A DNA stretch of 10,936 nucleotides, from NCBI GenBank assembly GCA_016208665.1, contig JACQXT010000006.1, forward strand, positions 1 through 10,936. Reading direction: 5' to 3'. The position numbers and the translations under genes are program-made. Below are positions 1-7,438 of the stretch, one piece after another. This DNA is from Chitinivibrionia bacterium. Its GTDB lineage: Bacteria; Krumholzibacteriota; Krumholzibacteriia; WVZY01. The stretch's first letter is position 1. Every line of letters begins with the position of its first letter. The notes beneath the pieces were generated by a model. That model saw only the letters and a program-made list of their open reading frames with translations, was not told the DNA's origin and made no database searches.

Positions 1-223
1 CCGCGCTGACCCAGTCGATGATCATCTGCCGCGTATGTTCGGCGATATCCCCGGTATGGGAAGTATCCGTAGTCAGCACATGCCAGTCGGCCACCATGAA
101 ATAACAGGTATATTCCCGCTGCATCGCAACCCAGTTCTCCAGCGCGCCGGTGTAATTGCCGAGATGCAGCCTGCCGGTGGGCCGGTTTCCGCTGAGGATG
201 ATCTTCTTCTTCGTAGCGGTCAC
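1..223 (-). CDS. trpS: Tryptophanyl-tRNA synthetase, N-terminal part (runs off left edge)
   Basis: This gene encodes the class I aminoacyl-tRNA synthetase that charges tRNA(Trp) in the cytoplasm. Only the first 74 codons are present; the rest lies beyond the left edge. The visible part carries the family's N-terminal signature: SGNRPTGRLHLGNY at residues 11-24, with the HIGH-type ATP-binding motif as HLGN (20-23), followed by GALENW and by VADWHVLTT. The RPTG-LHLGNY wording is typical of TrpS and not of TyrS. The start is GTG at 223, preceded by GAGGAG five bases upstream. A near-consensus promoter lies 50-80 bases upstream, so trpS can be transcribed independently of xerD, which ends 104 bp upstream. 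The KMSKS motif lies outside the window and could not be checked. No lesion is seen in the visible part. Confidence 0.93.
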   Translation of the reverse strand, partial: MTATKKKIILSGNRPTGRLHLGNYTGALENWVAMQREYTCYFMVADWHVLTTDTSHTGDIAEHTRQMIIDWVSA

Positions 224-273
224 GCTGACTCCTCTATTCGGGGAATGAACGATACAGACGGCGAATGCGCCCG

Positions 274-303
274 ATTGTACGCACAGGAACCGCGCAGTGT
301 CAA
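274..303 (-). promoter_or_regulatory. Sigma70-type promoter for trpS
   Basis: On the minus strand there is a perfect -35 box TTGACA (303-298), an 18-bp spacer and a -10 box TACAAT (279-274), one mismatch from TATAAT. Transcription would start near 267, giving a leader of about 44 nt before the GTG of trpS. I see no long leader that could hold a T-box or attenuator. The site lies in the 104-bp gap between xerD and trpS, so trpS probably has its own promoter. This is read from sequence only. Confidence 0.72.
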
Positions 304-327
304 GCAGTCAAAGAAGCGCCGCGCATC

Positions 328-1227
328 TCATGCGCGGGGGTGGCATGTCTTGTGGACCTCGATGAGGTAACTCGTGTCCACGTTCGTGTAGATCTGCGTT
401 GTGGAGATATCGGCGTGCCCGAGAAGCTCCTGCACATACCGCAGATCCGCTCCTCCCGCGAGCAGATGAGTCGCGAACGAGTGCCGAAGCGAGTGCGGGC
501 TCACCGCATGTTGGATGCCCGCGTTCCGGGCATATATTTTGAGCTTCTTGAAAAAACCGACGCGGGAGAGTCTCCCGCCGCTCTTATTCAGGTACACGAA
601 ATTCGAAATGCGCCCTCGCGAGAGAACGGGCCTGCTCTTCACGAGGTAGGCGCGAAGCGCCCGCGCCGCCGGCTTTCCATACGGCACGATCCGCTGTTTC
701 TCTCCTTTTCCCTTCACGGCGAGCAGAGCCTCCTTCTCCAGCAATTCGTCGAAGGTAAGATCGCATAATTCGGAAATCCTCAGGCCCGCCCCGTACGCCA
801 TTTCAAGCATGGAAACGTCCCTCAATCCGGTTGGGCCGTTGATGTCGGGCGCCCGGAGAAGCCTCTCTATTTGTTCAACCGTGAGCACGTGCGGAACCGG
901 CCGCCGCACCGCCGGCCTCAGGTCGGCCGTTTCCAGGATGCGGCCGGTAAACCCTTCGCGGTGCAGAAATGCATGAAACTGCCGAATAGCGGACAACGCC
1001 CGCGCCCTGCTGCTTGCCTTATGCATTGTTTTAGAAAGAGATACCATGTGCAGTTCAAGTATTTCCTCAGTTACGCCGGACGGATCGCCGATGCCGTGAG
1101 CCTCGATCGCATCGATGTACCGGCGAAGGTCTCTGCCGTATGATTCGATGGTATTGGGCAAGGCGCCTTTTTCGACGCGAAGATAGTCGAGAAAGAAGTC
1201 GAGCAGCGCATCAAAAGAATATTTCAT
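328..1227 (-). CDS. xerD: Tyrosine recombinase XerD (site-specific dimer resolution)
   Basis: This is a XerC/XerD-family tyrosine recombinase, which acts at dif sites to resolve chromosome dimers at division. The N-terminal SAM-like core-binding domain covers roughly residues 5-90 and the catalytic domain about 110-290. Counting from the first in-frame codon (TTG, 1233), all catalytic residues are present: R152 in GLRISEL, K176 in KGKGEKQR, H247 and R250 in HSLRHSFATHLL, H273 in LLGHADISTTQ and nucleophile Y282. I place the start at the ATG two codons later (1227), because GGAG sits 8 bases before it but only 3 before the TTG. The protein is then 299 aa, close to the E. coli XerD length. It is called XerD rather than XerC from overall similarity and length; XerC, or a single-recombinase XerA/XerH-like role, cannot be excluded. 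A divergent promoter lies upstream. It reads toward trpS and is intact. Confidence 0.9.
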   Translation of the reverse strand: MKYSFDALLDFFLDYLRVEKGALPNTIESYGRDLRRYIDAIEAHGIGDPSGVTEEILELHMVSLSKTMHKASSRARALSAIRQFHAFLHREGFTGRILETADLRPAVRRPVPHVLTVEQIERLLRAPDINGPTGLRDVSMLEMAYGAGLRISELCDLTFDELLEKEALLAVKGKGEKQRIVPYGKPAARALRAYLVKSRPVLSRGRISNFVYLNKSGGRLSRVGFFKKLKIYARNAGIQHAVSPHSLRHSFATHLLAGGADLRYVQELLGHADISTTQIYTNVDTSYLIEVHKTCHPRA

Positions 1228-1261
1228 TGGCAACGGCTCCGGCGTTCAAGCGTTCCCGATG

Positions 1262-1289
1262 ATATTACACGGCCTGCCGCAAAGGTCAA
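1262..1289 (-). promoter_or_regulatory. Sigma70-type promoter for xerD
   Basis: On the minus strand TTGACC (1289-1284) and TAATAT (1267-1262) are separated by 16 bp. Both boxes are close to consensus, and the spacer is one base short of optimal. The site lies about 35 bp upstream of the xerD ATG, back to back with the rpsT promoter. The two -35 boxes are 22 bp apart. Confidence 0.6.
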
Positions 1290-1311
1290 AGACTATTGCA
1301 TGACTCTCTAC

Positions 1312-1340
1312 TTGACTAACCGCGGCTCGGGTGCTATTTT
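1312..1340 (+). promoter_or_regulatory. Sigma70-type promoter for rpsT
   Basis: TTGACT (1312-1317), a 17-bp spacer and TATTTT (1335-1340) fit a sigma70 promoter. Transcription would start near 1347, giving a short leader of about 23 nt that contains the strong Shine-Dalgarno AAGGAGG (1356-1362) seven bases before the ATG. This suits a highly expressed ribosomal protein gene. Together with the xerD promoter it makes up the divergent 142-bp region between xerD and rpsT. Confidence 0.65.
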
Positions 1341-1369
1341 CGCTGGAGCCTGATTAAGGAGGAACGAGA

Positions 1370-1603
1370 ATGCCCCAGCATAAATCGGCAAAGAAGCGCA
1401 TGAAGACAAATGTGAAACGCCAGCTGCGAAATAAGGCGGGCAAGAGCTCGCTGAAGACCGCGTTGAAGAAGTATAAGTCATTGTCCGGCACGGAGAAGGC
1501 CGAGGGCTTCAAGGCATTGCAGTCCGATCTGGATAAGGCCGCTAAAAAAGGAGCAATCCATAAGAAGCGGGCTTCCCGGCTGAAATCCAGATTGAGCCCC
1601 TGA
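1370..1603 (+). CDS. rpsT: 30S ribosomal protein S20
   Basis: This gene encodes S20, a small basic helical protein that binds 16S rRNA early in 30S assembly. The 77-aa product is lysine-rich and shows the family pattern: HKSAKKR near the N terminus, LRNKAGKS, LKTALKKY, and a C-terminal half with KAAKKGAIHKKRASRLKSRL, the typical S20 ending. It is somewhat shorter than the 87-aa E. coli protein. The ATG at 1370 follows AAGGAGG with a 7-base gap, the best ribosome binding site in the window. The gene is monocistronic, with its own promoter and an intrinsic terminator 20 bp after the stop. It is convergent with proS and divergent from xerD, and it is the only gene on the plus strand. Confidence 0.95.
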   Translation: MPQHKSAKKRMKTNVKRQLRNKAGKSSLKTALKKYKSLSGTEKAEGFKALQSDLDKAAKKGAIHKKRASRLKSRLSP

Positions 1604-1623
1604 AGCGTCTCATACCGATTATG

Positions 1624-1662
1624 AAAAAGCATCCCCCCCAACGGGGCAGGATGCTTTTTTTT
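1624..1662. terminator. Bidirectional intrinsic terminator between rpsT and proS
   Basis: An 11-bp arm AAAAAGCATCC (1624-1634) pairs with GGATGCTTTTT (1649-1659). Inside it CCCC (1636-1639) pairs with GGGG (1643-1646) around a 3-base loop AAC, giving a long hairpin with a small internal bulge. Eight T follow on the plus strand (1655-1662), which is strong termination for rpsT. Read from the minus strand, the hairpin is followed by five T, so it can also end the proS transcript coming from the other side. Its place between two convergent stop codons (1603 and 1693) supports both roles. Confidence 0.88.
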
Positions 1663-1692
1663 GAGCCGGTTCCGCGATCGACGCGGACGTTC

Positions 1693-3399
1693 CTAACTAT
1701 AGTACTCCTTCACGATCCTTGTCAGCTCCGAGCGTTCGATGAGTTCGGTCCTGTCTTCGATTCTGTAGAACAGTTCTATCTTTCCTTGTTTCAGGTTTCT
1801 CTCGCCCAGGGTTACTCTCACGGGAATTCCGAGGAGCTCGGCGTCCTTGAATTTGTATCCCGGTCTGAGATCGCGGTCGTCGAAAAGCGCCGAAATCCCT
1901 TCGGAGACGAACTCCGCATATATGCTCTCGGCGGTTTCGACTATGTGCGAATCGCTGAGATTGAGCGGAACGATCAGAACCTGGAACGGCGTAATGGACT
2001 TGGGCCATATGATCCCGCGGTCGTCGTTATGCTGCTCGATCGCGGCAGCCACGGCCCTCGATATTCCGAATCCGTAGCATCCCATCATGAAGTGCTTCTC
2101 CGAGCCGCTCTGGTCGAGATAGGTGGCGTTCATGCTTTCGCTGTATTTCTTGTTGAGCTTGAAGATGTGCCCCAGCTCCACTCCCCGCTGTGAGCGGAGC
2201 GCGCCGCCGGAGCATCTCGGGCACAGGTCTCCCGCTTCGGCTCGGCTTATCGGCTCGCTCTCCGAAACGGAGAAATCGCGGCCCATTTTCACGCCTCTCA
2301 GGTGGGCGTCGGTTTCGTTCGCGCCGACGATCATCCCTTCCTGCCCATCGAGAAGGCGGTCCGCGATGATGGTCGTACCCGCAGGAAGGCCGACGGGACC
2401 CGAAAACCCGACCTCTCCCCCGGTCAGGCGAAGAATTTCCTCTTCGCAGAGCGGCTCGATGAACGGGTCGCCGAGAATCTTGGCGAGCTTCGTTTCGTTG
2501 AGCGTACGGTCTCCGGGGATGAGCGCCGCGACCGCCTTGCCGTTGCTCTTGTAGAGCAGCGTCTTCACCAACTGGGACGCGTGAACCCCCAGAAATGCGC
2601 TCACGTCTTCTACGCTTTTGCGCCCGGGGGTATGTACGCGCTCCGGCGCCGGCCGCACCGGCTCCCGAGCCTCCAGGTCCCTTCCCAGGCTTTCGGCGCG
2701 CTCGGAGTCTGCAGTGTATCCGCACGCACAGCGGAAGATCTCGCTTTCGCCTTCGTCGGCAAACACGACGAATTCGTGATTTACGTCGCCTCCGATCTTT
2801 CCGGCGTCTGCCTCGACCATGGCGTTTTCAAGCCCGCAGCGGTCCAGGATTCTCCGGTACGCTTCCGCCATCCTTCGGTAGGTTTCATCGAGTGACTCCT
2901 CCGATGTATGAAAGCTGTACGCATCTTTCATGACGAATTCCCGGGCGCGCATGACGCCGAAGCGGGGGCGGATTTCATCCCTGAATTTCGTGAGTATCTG
3001 GTAGAGGCACTGCGGCAGCTGCCGGTAGCTCTTGAGTTCCGAGCGCGCGAGATCGGTCACAACCTCCTCGTGCGTCGGCCCCAGGGCGAACATGCGGTTC
3101 TTCCGGTCAGTGAGCTTGAACAGTTCGGGTCCGAAGTGCTTCAATCGTCCGCTCTCCTAATAGAGCTCGCCGGGGTGCAGAATCGGCATCAGAACCTCCT
3201 GGCAGCCGATCCGGTTCATCTCTTCCCTCACGATCGTTTCGATGTTCCGCAGCGCCCGCAGGCCGAGCGGCAGAAACGTATACACTCCGGCGGTCAATTT
3301 CTTGATCAAACCGGCGCGAAGCATCAGCCGGTGGCTTTGAATCTCGGCATCGCTCGGCGATTCCTTATATGTCGGAAGGTAGTACGTCGACCATCTCAT
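1693..3399 (-). CDS. proS: Prolyl-tRNA synthetase, interrupted by an in-frame amber codon
   Basis: This gene encodes the class II synthetase that charges tRNA(Pro). The frame gives 568 codons, close to the 572 aa of E. coli ProS. It starts at ATG 3399 (GGAG six bases upstream) and ends at TAG 1695-1693. Counting straight through, motif 1 lies in the N-terminal 80 codons ([17 protein letters not shown]), GPTHEE is at 107-112, motif 2 ([17 protein letters not shown]) starts near 139, the YbaK-like editing insertion spans about 260-390, and motif 3 (GCYGFGISR) is at 440-448, followed by the anticodon-binding domain. Codon 81 (3159-3157) is TAG. It sits in GELY-stop-ESGR where relatives have ELW-Q/E-ESGR, and homology continues in the same frame on both sides. 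A CAG-to-TAG change would explain it. Unless the TAG is an error or is suppressed, the product stops at 80 aa. The caller-style restart at TTG 3144 would lack motif 1, so it is unlikely to be functional. The gene is last in the operon. Confidence 0.9.
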
Positions 3400-3426
3400 T
3401 CCGTTCTCCGTTTCGATGTGCGTGGC

Positions 3427-5742
3427 TTAGTAATTGTAGCCGATGAAGAGCCCGACATGCGTGTCGTTCTCAATGATATCGAAATCCGTCGCCCGTGTAA
3501 AGTTAACTCGGAAGACCGGAGCGTATCCCAGATTAAGCCCGACGCCGGCCCCGACGGCGCCAAGCCAACCGGTGTCATAGATAAAGCGCGTCGCCCTTCC
3601 GGCATCGAAGAAGAGCGAACCGCGTATCATCGGCGTTTCGATCGTGCCGAAGGGAAAACTCAGGGCGAAACGGTCTATCAGGGGAAACCGAAGTTCCGCA
3701 TTGAAGAGATACGTGCTCTTGCCGGCGAATTCCCTGAAGTCGTACCCCCGCAAATCCCACGGGCCGCCGAGATAGAAGAGCTGTCGAGGAGAGAACGCTC
3801 TTCGCGTTGTCGCCCGTCAGCTCTCCGTAATCGCTCTCGCGCTCGATGCCCCGAACGACGAGCGTGCCCTCGATTCTCGAGAACTTGCTGAACGGATAGC
3901 TTGCGCCGGCGGTTCCTCCGAAGCGTCGTTCGAAACGAAACGGCGAGAAATAATCTCCCCAGTACGTAGTGAGGTGGAATGCGCCGAGCAGGTAGTTGAG
4001 GCGGTGGCTCAGATTGATGTAATACACGCCTGCGTTGAGCCGTTTCCAAAAGTCATCGAAACCTTCCGACGTATTGCCGAAGAAGGTGAAGAATTGATGG
4101 TTGCCCAGGATGTCGCTCAGCACGATCTGAGCACCGTTGCCGACCTCGCCGTAATCGGGATCTATCGCGATTCCAGCGCCTACGATGTCGAGACCGAGTT
4201 TCATGGTGTATTCTTTTGCGACGAATTCCGGAGTTTCCTCGGAGGAGGACGCGGGCCGGCTCGTTGAAGAGTCGACGGTGGCGTATACCGGAACGAGGTT
4301 CGCGGACTCTTTAGTCCGCCGAGCACGTTCGTCTGCCTGAGGATGCTGCCGTTGCGATAGAGATAGATGTTGAGTATTCCATTCTTGTCGGACGCAAAGA
4401 GGAACCCGGAGCCGTCGGGAAGCCATTCGGGATCGCCGTCGAAATGGGCTCCACACGTGATCGGAGTGACGGTTCCCGTATCGACGTTCATGAGGTACAG
4501 GCCCGCCGCGGCCGGCCTTCCGTCCGTGCAACGGTCGGAACTGAAGAGGATCGTCTCATCGCGGGGATGATAGTCCGGACTCTCCTCGCTGAAGGAATCC
4601 CGCGTCAAGCGGATCAATTCCCTCCGGTCGACCCGGTAGCGGTACAGGTCCGCCATGCCGTTCGTATCGATCGCGCTGAATACGATCGATCGCATGTCGG
4701 GGGACAGGGTGGGGGAAGAAATCATCCGCAGTTCATCGAAGGAAAAGGCGTTGATCTTTCTGTTCCGCTCGACGTCCCAGAGGTACACCACGTCCCGGTC
4801 CTTGCTCTTGGAAACGAACAGCAAGGTATCCCCGCGAATCTCCATCTTGCTCCTCAGCGCAGGAATGGATTCGAAGGATGACGACATGCCCCCGTCCAGA
4901 AGCGTTCTTTGCCGGAGTGTGCCGTCCGGGGAGCGGCGGATCGTGCAGATGCTGATCGCACCTCGCCGGCCGCACAATGAAAACACCTCGAGAACGCCGT
5001 CGGCGTTCATACGCGCGGCCGGCCGCGAATGGAACGTTCCGGGTTCGGTCAATCGAACGCCGATCTCGCTGGAAAATATTCCGTCCAAAACGGACGGATA
5101 GTATATTCGTTTCATGTAATTCATGAAGGCGTCGTTGAGATCCTTGATATCCATGCCGATGGTCTTTTCGAGTACGAGCGAGAAATCATCCGCCATCCAC
5201 CAATTCTCCATTATTCGGGTGACGGCTTCCCTGCCGAAATTCGCGGCGATGTACCTCAGGACCGCTTCGCCGTGCTTGTACATGAGAAACGATCCTTCGA
5301 TGCGCCAGATGTTCTGGAGATCGTAGAGCCCGCCGCTGATGAGCGCGTCGCGAACATACATGCGGCTCTGCGTATCCGCAGCGCCGGCGGCGGCGAACTC
5401 CGCGAGACCTTCGACAAACCACAGCGGAGGATGGGAGAGGTTGTACTTGCCGTGGGCGCTCAGAACCTGATCGAGTTTCTCGAGCATAAACGCGTGCGCC
5501 AACTCATGCCGGACCACGTGCCGCATGTCGGCAATGGAGCCGCTGAAGGGGATCGCGATTCGGCCCTTGATAAGGTCGGTGAATCCGGCGGTGTAATCCG
5601 AAATCAAGGTAGGCAGAATGTTCGTCTGCTGGAAATCGTAATGGGAGCGGAATATGACGAGGGGAACGCGGTTGCGAAATTCGACATCGAAGAGTTCGCC
5701 GTATTCCGCGAAGGCCGCCTCGACGATCGGCGCGCACAGCAT
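3427..5742 (-). pseudogene. Outer-membrane metallopeptidase/TolB-propeller/BamA-type barrel protein, frameshifted twice
   Basis: Three conserved segments must be joined to read this gene. Segment A (5742 to about 4315) has a gluzincin-type metallopeptidase domain: HELAH at residues 79-83, and a likely third zinc ligand E111 in WFVEGLAEF. Beta-propeller repeats of the TolB/PD40 kind follow (SPDMRSIVFSA, LYLMNVDTGTVTPIT, WLPDGSGFLFASD). Segment B (about 4315-3795) is one base-frame off and starts the barrel (KLGLDIVGAGIAI, LSDILGNHQFF, YYINLSHRLNYLLGAFHL). Segment C (about 3792-3427) returns to the first frame with the C-terminal BamA/Omp85-like signature LFYLGGPWDLRGYDF, LRFPLIDRF and a final aromatic GYNY. 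Compared with remembered relatives of about 1000 aa, blocks seem missing at both frame changes and at the N terminus, where no signal peptide is present. The first ATG lies 9 bases after the dapB stop, with only a distant GGAAGAG. The intact protein probably sat in the outer membrane; its substrate is unknown. Confidence 0.75.
4302..4319. repeat. Perfect inverted repeat at the first frame switch of the barrel gene
   Basis: GCGGACT (4302-4308) and AGTCCGC (4313-4319) form a perfect 7-bp stem around the 4-base loop CTTT. It lies exactly where the coding frame of the peptidase/propeller/barrel gene changes from segment A to segment B. No T-run follows, so it is not a convincing terminator. It may mark a deletion junction, a palindrome-prone mutation or an assembly join. 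Confidence 0.55.
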
Positions 5743-5751
5743 GTACGCATA

Positions 5752-6552
5752 TCACTCTTCCAGAACGTCCTTCATGGAGAACAGTCCTTTGGGACGGGAT
5801 GCGAGAAACTCGGCGGCTCGCAGGGCTCCTCGTGCGAACACGTCTCTCGAGAGCGCCGAGTGCGACAGCGTCAGCACTTCCTCATCCGATGAGAACACGA
5901 TCGTGTGCTCGCCGGTGATCCCGCCGGCGCGTATGGAATGGATGTGTATGTTGTCGCCCTTCCGCCGCTCTTCCGTTCCTCTGCCTGTGACGATATTGTT
6001 CCAGGGGGCGACTTCACGGGCAATCGAAAGGGCCGTTCCGCTCGGGAAATCCTTCTTGTGCCGGTGGTGGAGCTCGATGATCTCGGTGTCGAAGGCCGAT
6101 CCCAGTATGGAGTGCGCTTCCCGGAACAAATGCTTGAGCACGGTAATGCCGAAACTCATGTTCGCATCGTGCAGGACGGGGGCACGGAGGGAATACCGTT
6201 TGAGGGCCGCGCGATCGTCATCGTCGAGACCGGTGGTCCCCGAAACCAGCCTGAGCCGGCGGGCCTTCATCCGGTCCAGGAGCAGGTTGAGCGCTTCCTT
6301 CGTCGAGAAATCGACAACGATGTCGGCAGGACTCGCGCCATCCGGACTCCGGTCGAGGACAAGATGCTCTTCCTGCGATCCGCCGCCCGGCGCCGCGATC
6401 TTCCGTCCGATCAGCGGATGACCGGGCCGTTCGACGATGGCTGTGATCCTGAACGAGGGGGATGCGGATGCGAGCTTCACAACGATGTGCCCCATGCGGC
6501 CGCACGCCCCGTGCACAATGATGCCCAATGGTTCTGTTCGTTTTCTTTTCAT
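5752..6552 (-). CDS. dapB: 4-hydroxy-tetrahydrodipicolinate reductase
   Basis: DapB uses NAD(P)H to reduce the DapA product to tetrahydrodipicolinate in the diaminopimelate/lysine pathway. The 266-aa product (E. coli, 273 aa) has an N-terminal Rossmann dinucleotide site (IIVHGACGRMG, residues 11-21), VDFST at 80-84, SGTTGL at 104-109, and the family signature HHRHKKDFPSGTA at 162-174, including catalytic H162 and K166. It ends with the typical GLFSMKDVL. I chose the ATG at 6552, four bases after the dapA TAA. GGAG lies 11 bases upstream, inside the end of dapA, so translation is probably coupled. Longer in-frame starts would overlap dapA widely and add no conserved residues. No lesion is seen, although both the next gene downstream and dapF upstream are damaged. 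Confidence 0.95.
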   Translation of the reverse strand: MKRKRTEPLGIIVHGACGRMGHIVVKLASASPSFRITAIVERPGHPLIGRKIAAPGGGSQEEHLVLDRSPDGASPADIVVDFSTKEALNLLLDRMKARRLRLVSGTTGLDDDDRAALKRYSLRAPVLHDANMSFGITVLKHLFREAHSILGSAFDTEIIELHHRHKKDFPSGTALSIAREVAPWNNIVTGRGTEERRKGDNIHIHSIRAGGITGEHTIVFSSDEEVLTLSHSALSRDVFARGALRAAEFLASRPKGLFSMKDVLEE

Positions 6553-6556
6553 GGTT

Positions 6557-7438
6557 TTACTCACTCCAGCTTGCCGCGAAACGATCGATCGTCTTCCTGA
6601 TCGATTCCCGGCTCCCATCCGAAACCGGCACCAGGGGAAGCCTGAAGCTTTCTTCGATCATGCCTTTGTATGCGAGCATGGCTTTTATCGGACCGGGATT
6701 GGTTTCGATGAACGCCGCGCGGATGACGGGAAGCAGCTTGTAATGAATCGTTCTCGCGGCGTCGAAGTCTCCCGCACAGGCCGACGAGACCATGGCGCAT
6801 ACCGCTTTGGGAAATATGTTCGAGACGACCGATATGACGCCGGCTGCGCCGAGGGAGATCATCGGCAGCGTCAGCGAATCGTCTCCGGAGAGCACGCGCA
6901 CGGAGCCGAGGGATAAGAGATCGCTCACGGCGTCGACGCTGCCTCCCGCTTCCTTGATCGCGGCGAACCTTCCCGTGTCGAAGAGCCGCTTCACCGTGAG
7001 GGGCTCGATCTTCGTTCCCGTGCGGCCCGGTACGTTGTACAGGATGAGGGGGAGGCACACGGCTTCCGCAACGGACATGAAATGCCGGTAGAGCCCCTCC
7101 TGCGTCGGTTTGTTGTAGTACGGCGTGATCAGCATGGCTGCGTCCGTGCCCAGGCGTTCGGACTGCTTGGTGAGCTCGATCGTCGATGCGGTCGAATTGG
7201 TGCCCGTGCCCGCGATAATCGTCATGCCGCCCCCGGAAATCTCGAGAGCGGCGCCGATCAGCGCCGTCCGCTCATCGACGGAGAGCGTAGCCGCTTCGCC
7301 GGTGCAGCCGCACGGAACGACGCCTGTGACGCCGGCGAGCTTCTGCTTCTTGAGGAGGCCCCGGAAGGCGTCCATATCCACGCGGCCGTCCGAAAACGGC
7401 GTGACGAGCGCAGTATACGTTCCAGCAAATGTATTCAC
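6557..7438 (-). CDS. dapA: 4-hydroxy-tetrahydrodipicolinate synthase
   Basis: DapA condenses pyruvate with aspartate semialdehyde, the first committed step toward meso-diaminopimelate and lysine. The product is 293 aa, almost the E. coli length (292). The TIM-barrel lyase signatures are complete: GCTGE with T46, ITPYYNKP with Y107/Y108, LYNVPGRTG with Y134 and R139, and the Schiff-base lysine K162 in AAIKEAGG. The start is GTG at 7438, preceded by AAGGGG at a 6-base gap. It overlaps the dapF stop by four bases (GTGA), a classic coupling arrangement. A longer frame extends upstream, but that part is only the shadow of dapF. The gene is intact. With dapF before it and dapB after it, it forms a compact DAP block. 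Confidence 0.96.
   Translation of the reverse strand: MNTFAGTYTALVTPFSDGRVDMDAFRGLLKKQKLAGVTGVVPCGCTGEAATLSVDERTALIGAALEISGGGMTIIAGTGTNSTASTIELTKQSERLGTDAAMLITPYYNKPTQEGLYRHFMSVAEAVCLPLILYNVPGRTGTKIEPLTVKRLFDTGRFAAIKEAGGSVDAVSDLLSLGSVRVLSGDDSLTLPMISLGAAGVISVVSNIFPKAVCAMVSSACAGDFDAARTIHYKLLPVIRAAFIETNPGPIKAMLAYKGMIEESFRLPLVPVSDGSRESIRKTIDRFAASWSE

Noticed and set aside
1354..1641. Minus-strand frame covering rpsT
   Set aside because: It is the antisense of the unmistakable S20 gene and runs through the terminator hairpin; it would only be reached if the proS stop were read through.
3157..3159. Pyrrolysine or general TAG reassignment to explain the proS amber
   Set aside because: The same gene ends at TAG immediately before a terminator, its length to that TAG is normal, and the affected position is an ordinary Gln/Glu; a point change is simpler.
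2908..3891. Long open frame on the plus strand (327 codons) opposite proS and the barrel gene
   Set aside because: It lies antisense to conserved coding sequence, has no recognisable domain and an Arg/Pro-rich composition typical of GC-rich shadow frames.
4302..4320. Programmed ribosomal frameshift in the barrel gene
   Set aside because: No canonical slippery heptamer is present, the hairpin overlaps the shift point rather than following it, and sequence appears to be missing there, which recoding would not explain.
5504..5755. Small minus-strand frame from GTG 5755 as the true N terminus of the barrel gene
   Set aside because: It is out of frame with the peptidase domain and has no signal-peptide character, only Arg-rich shadow sequence.
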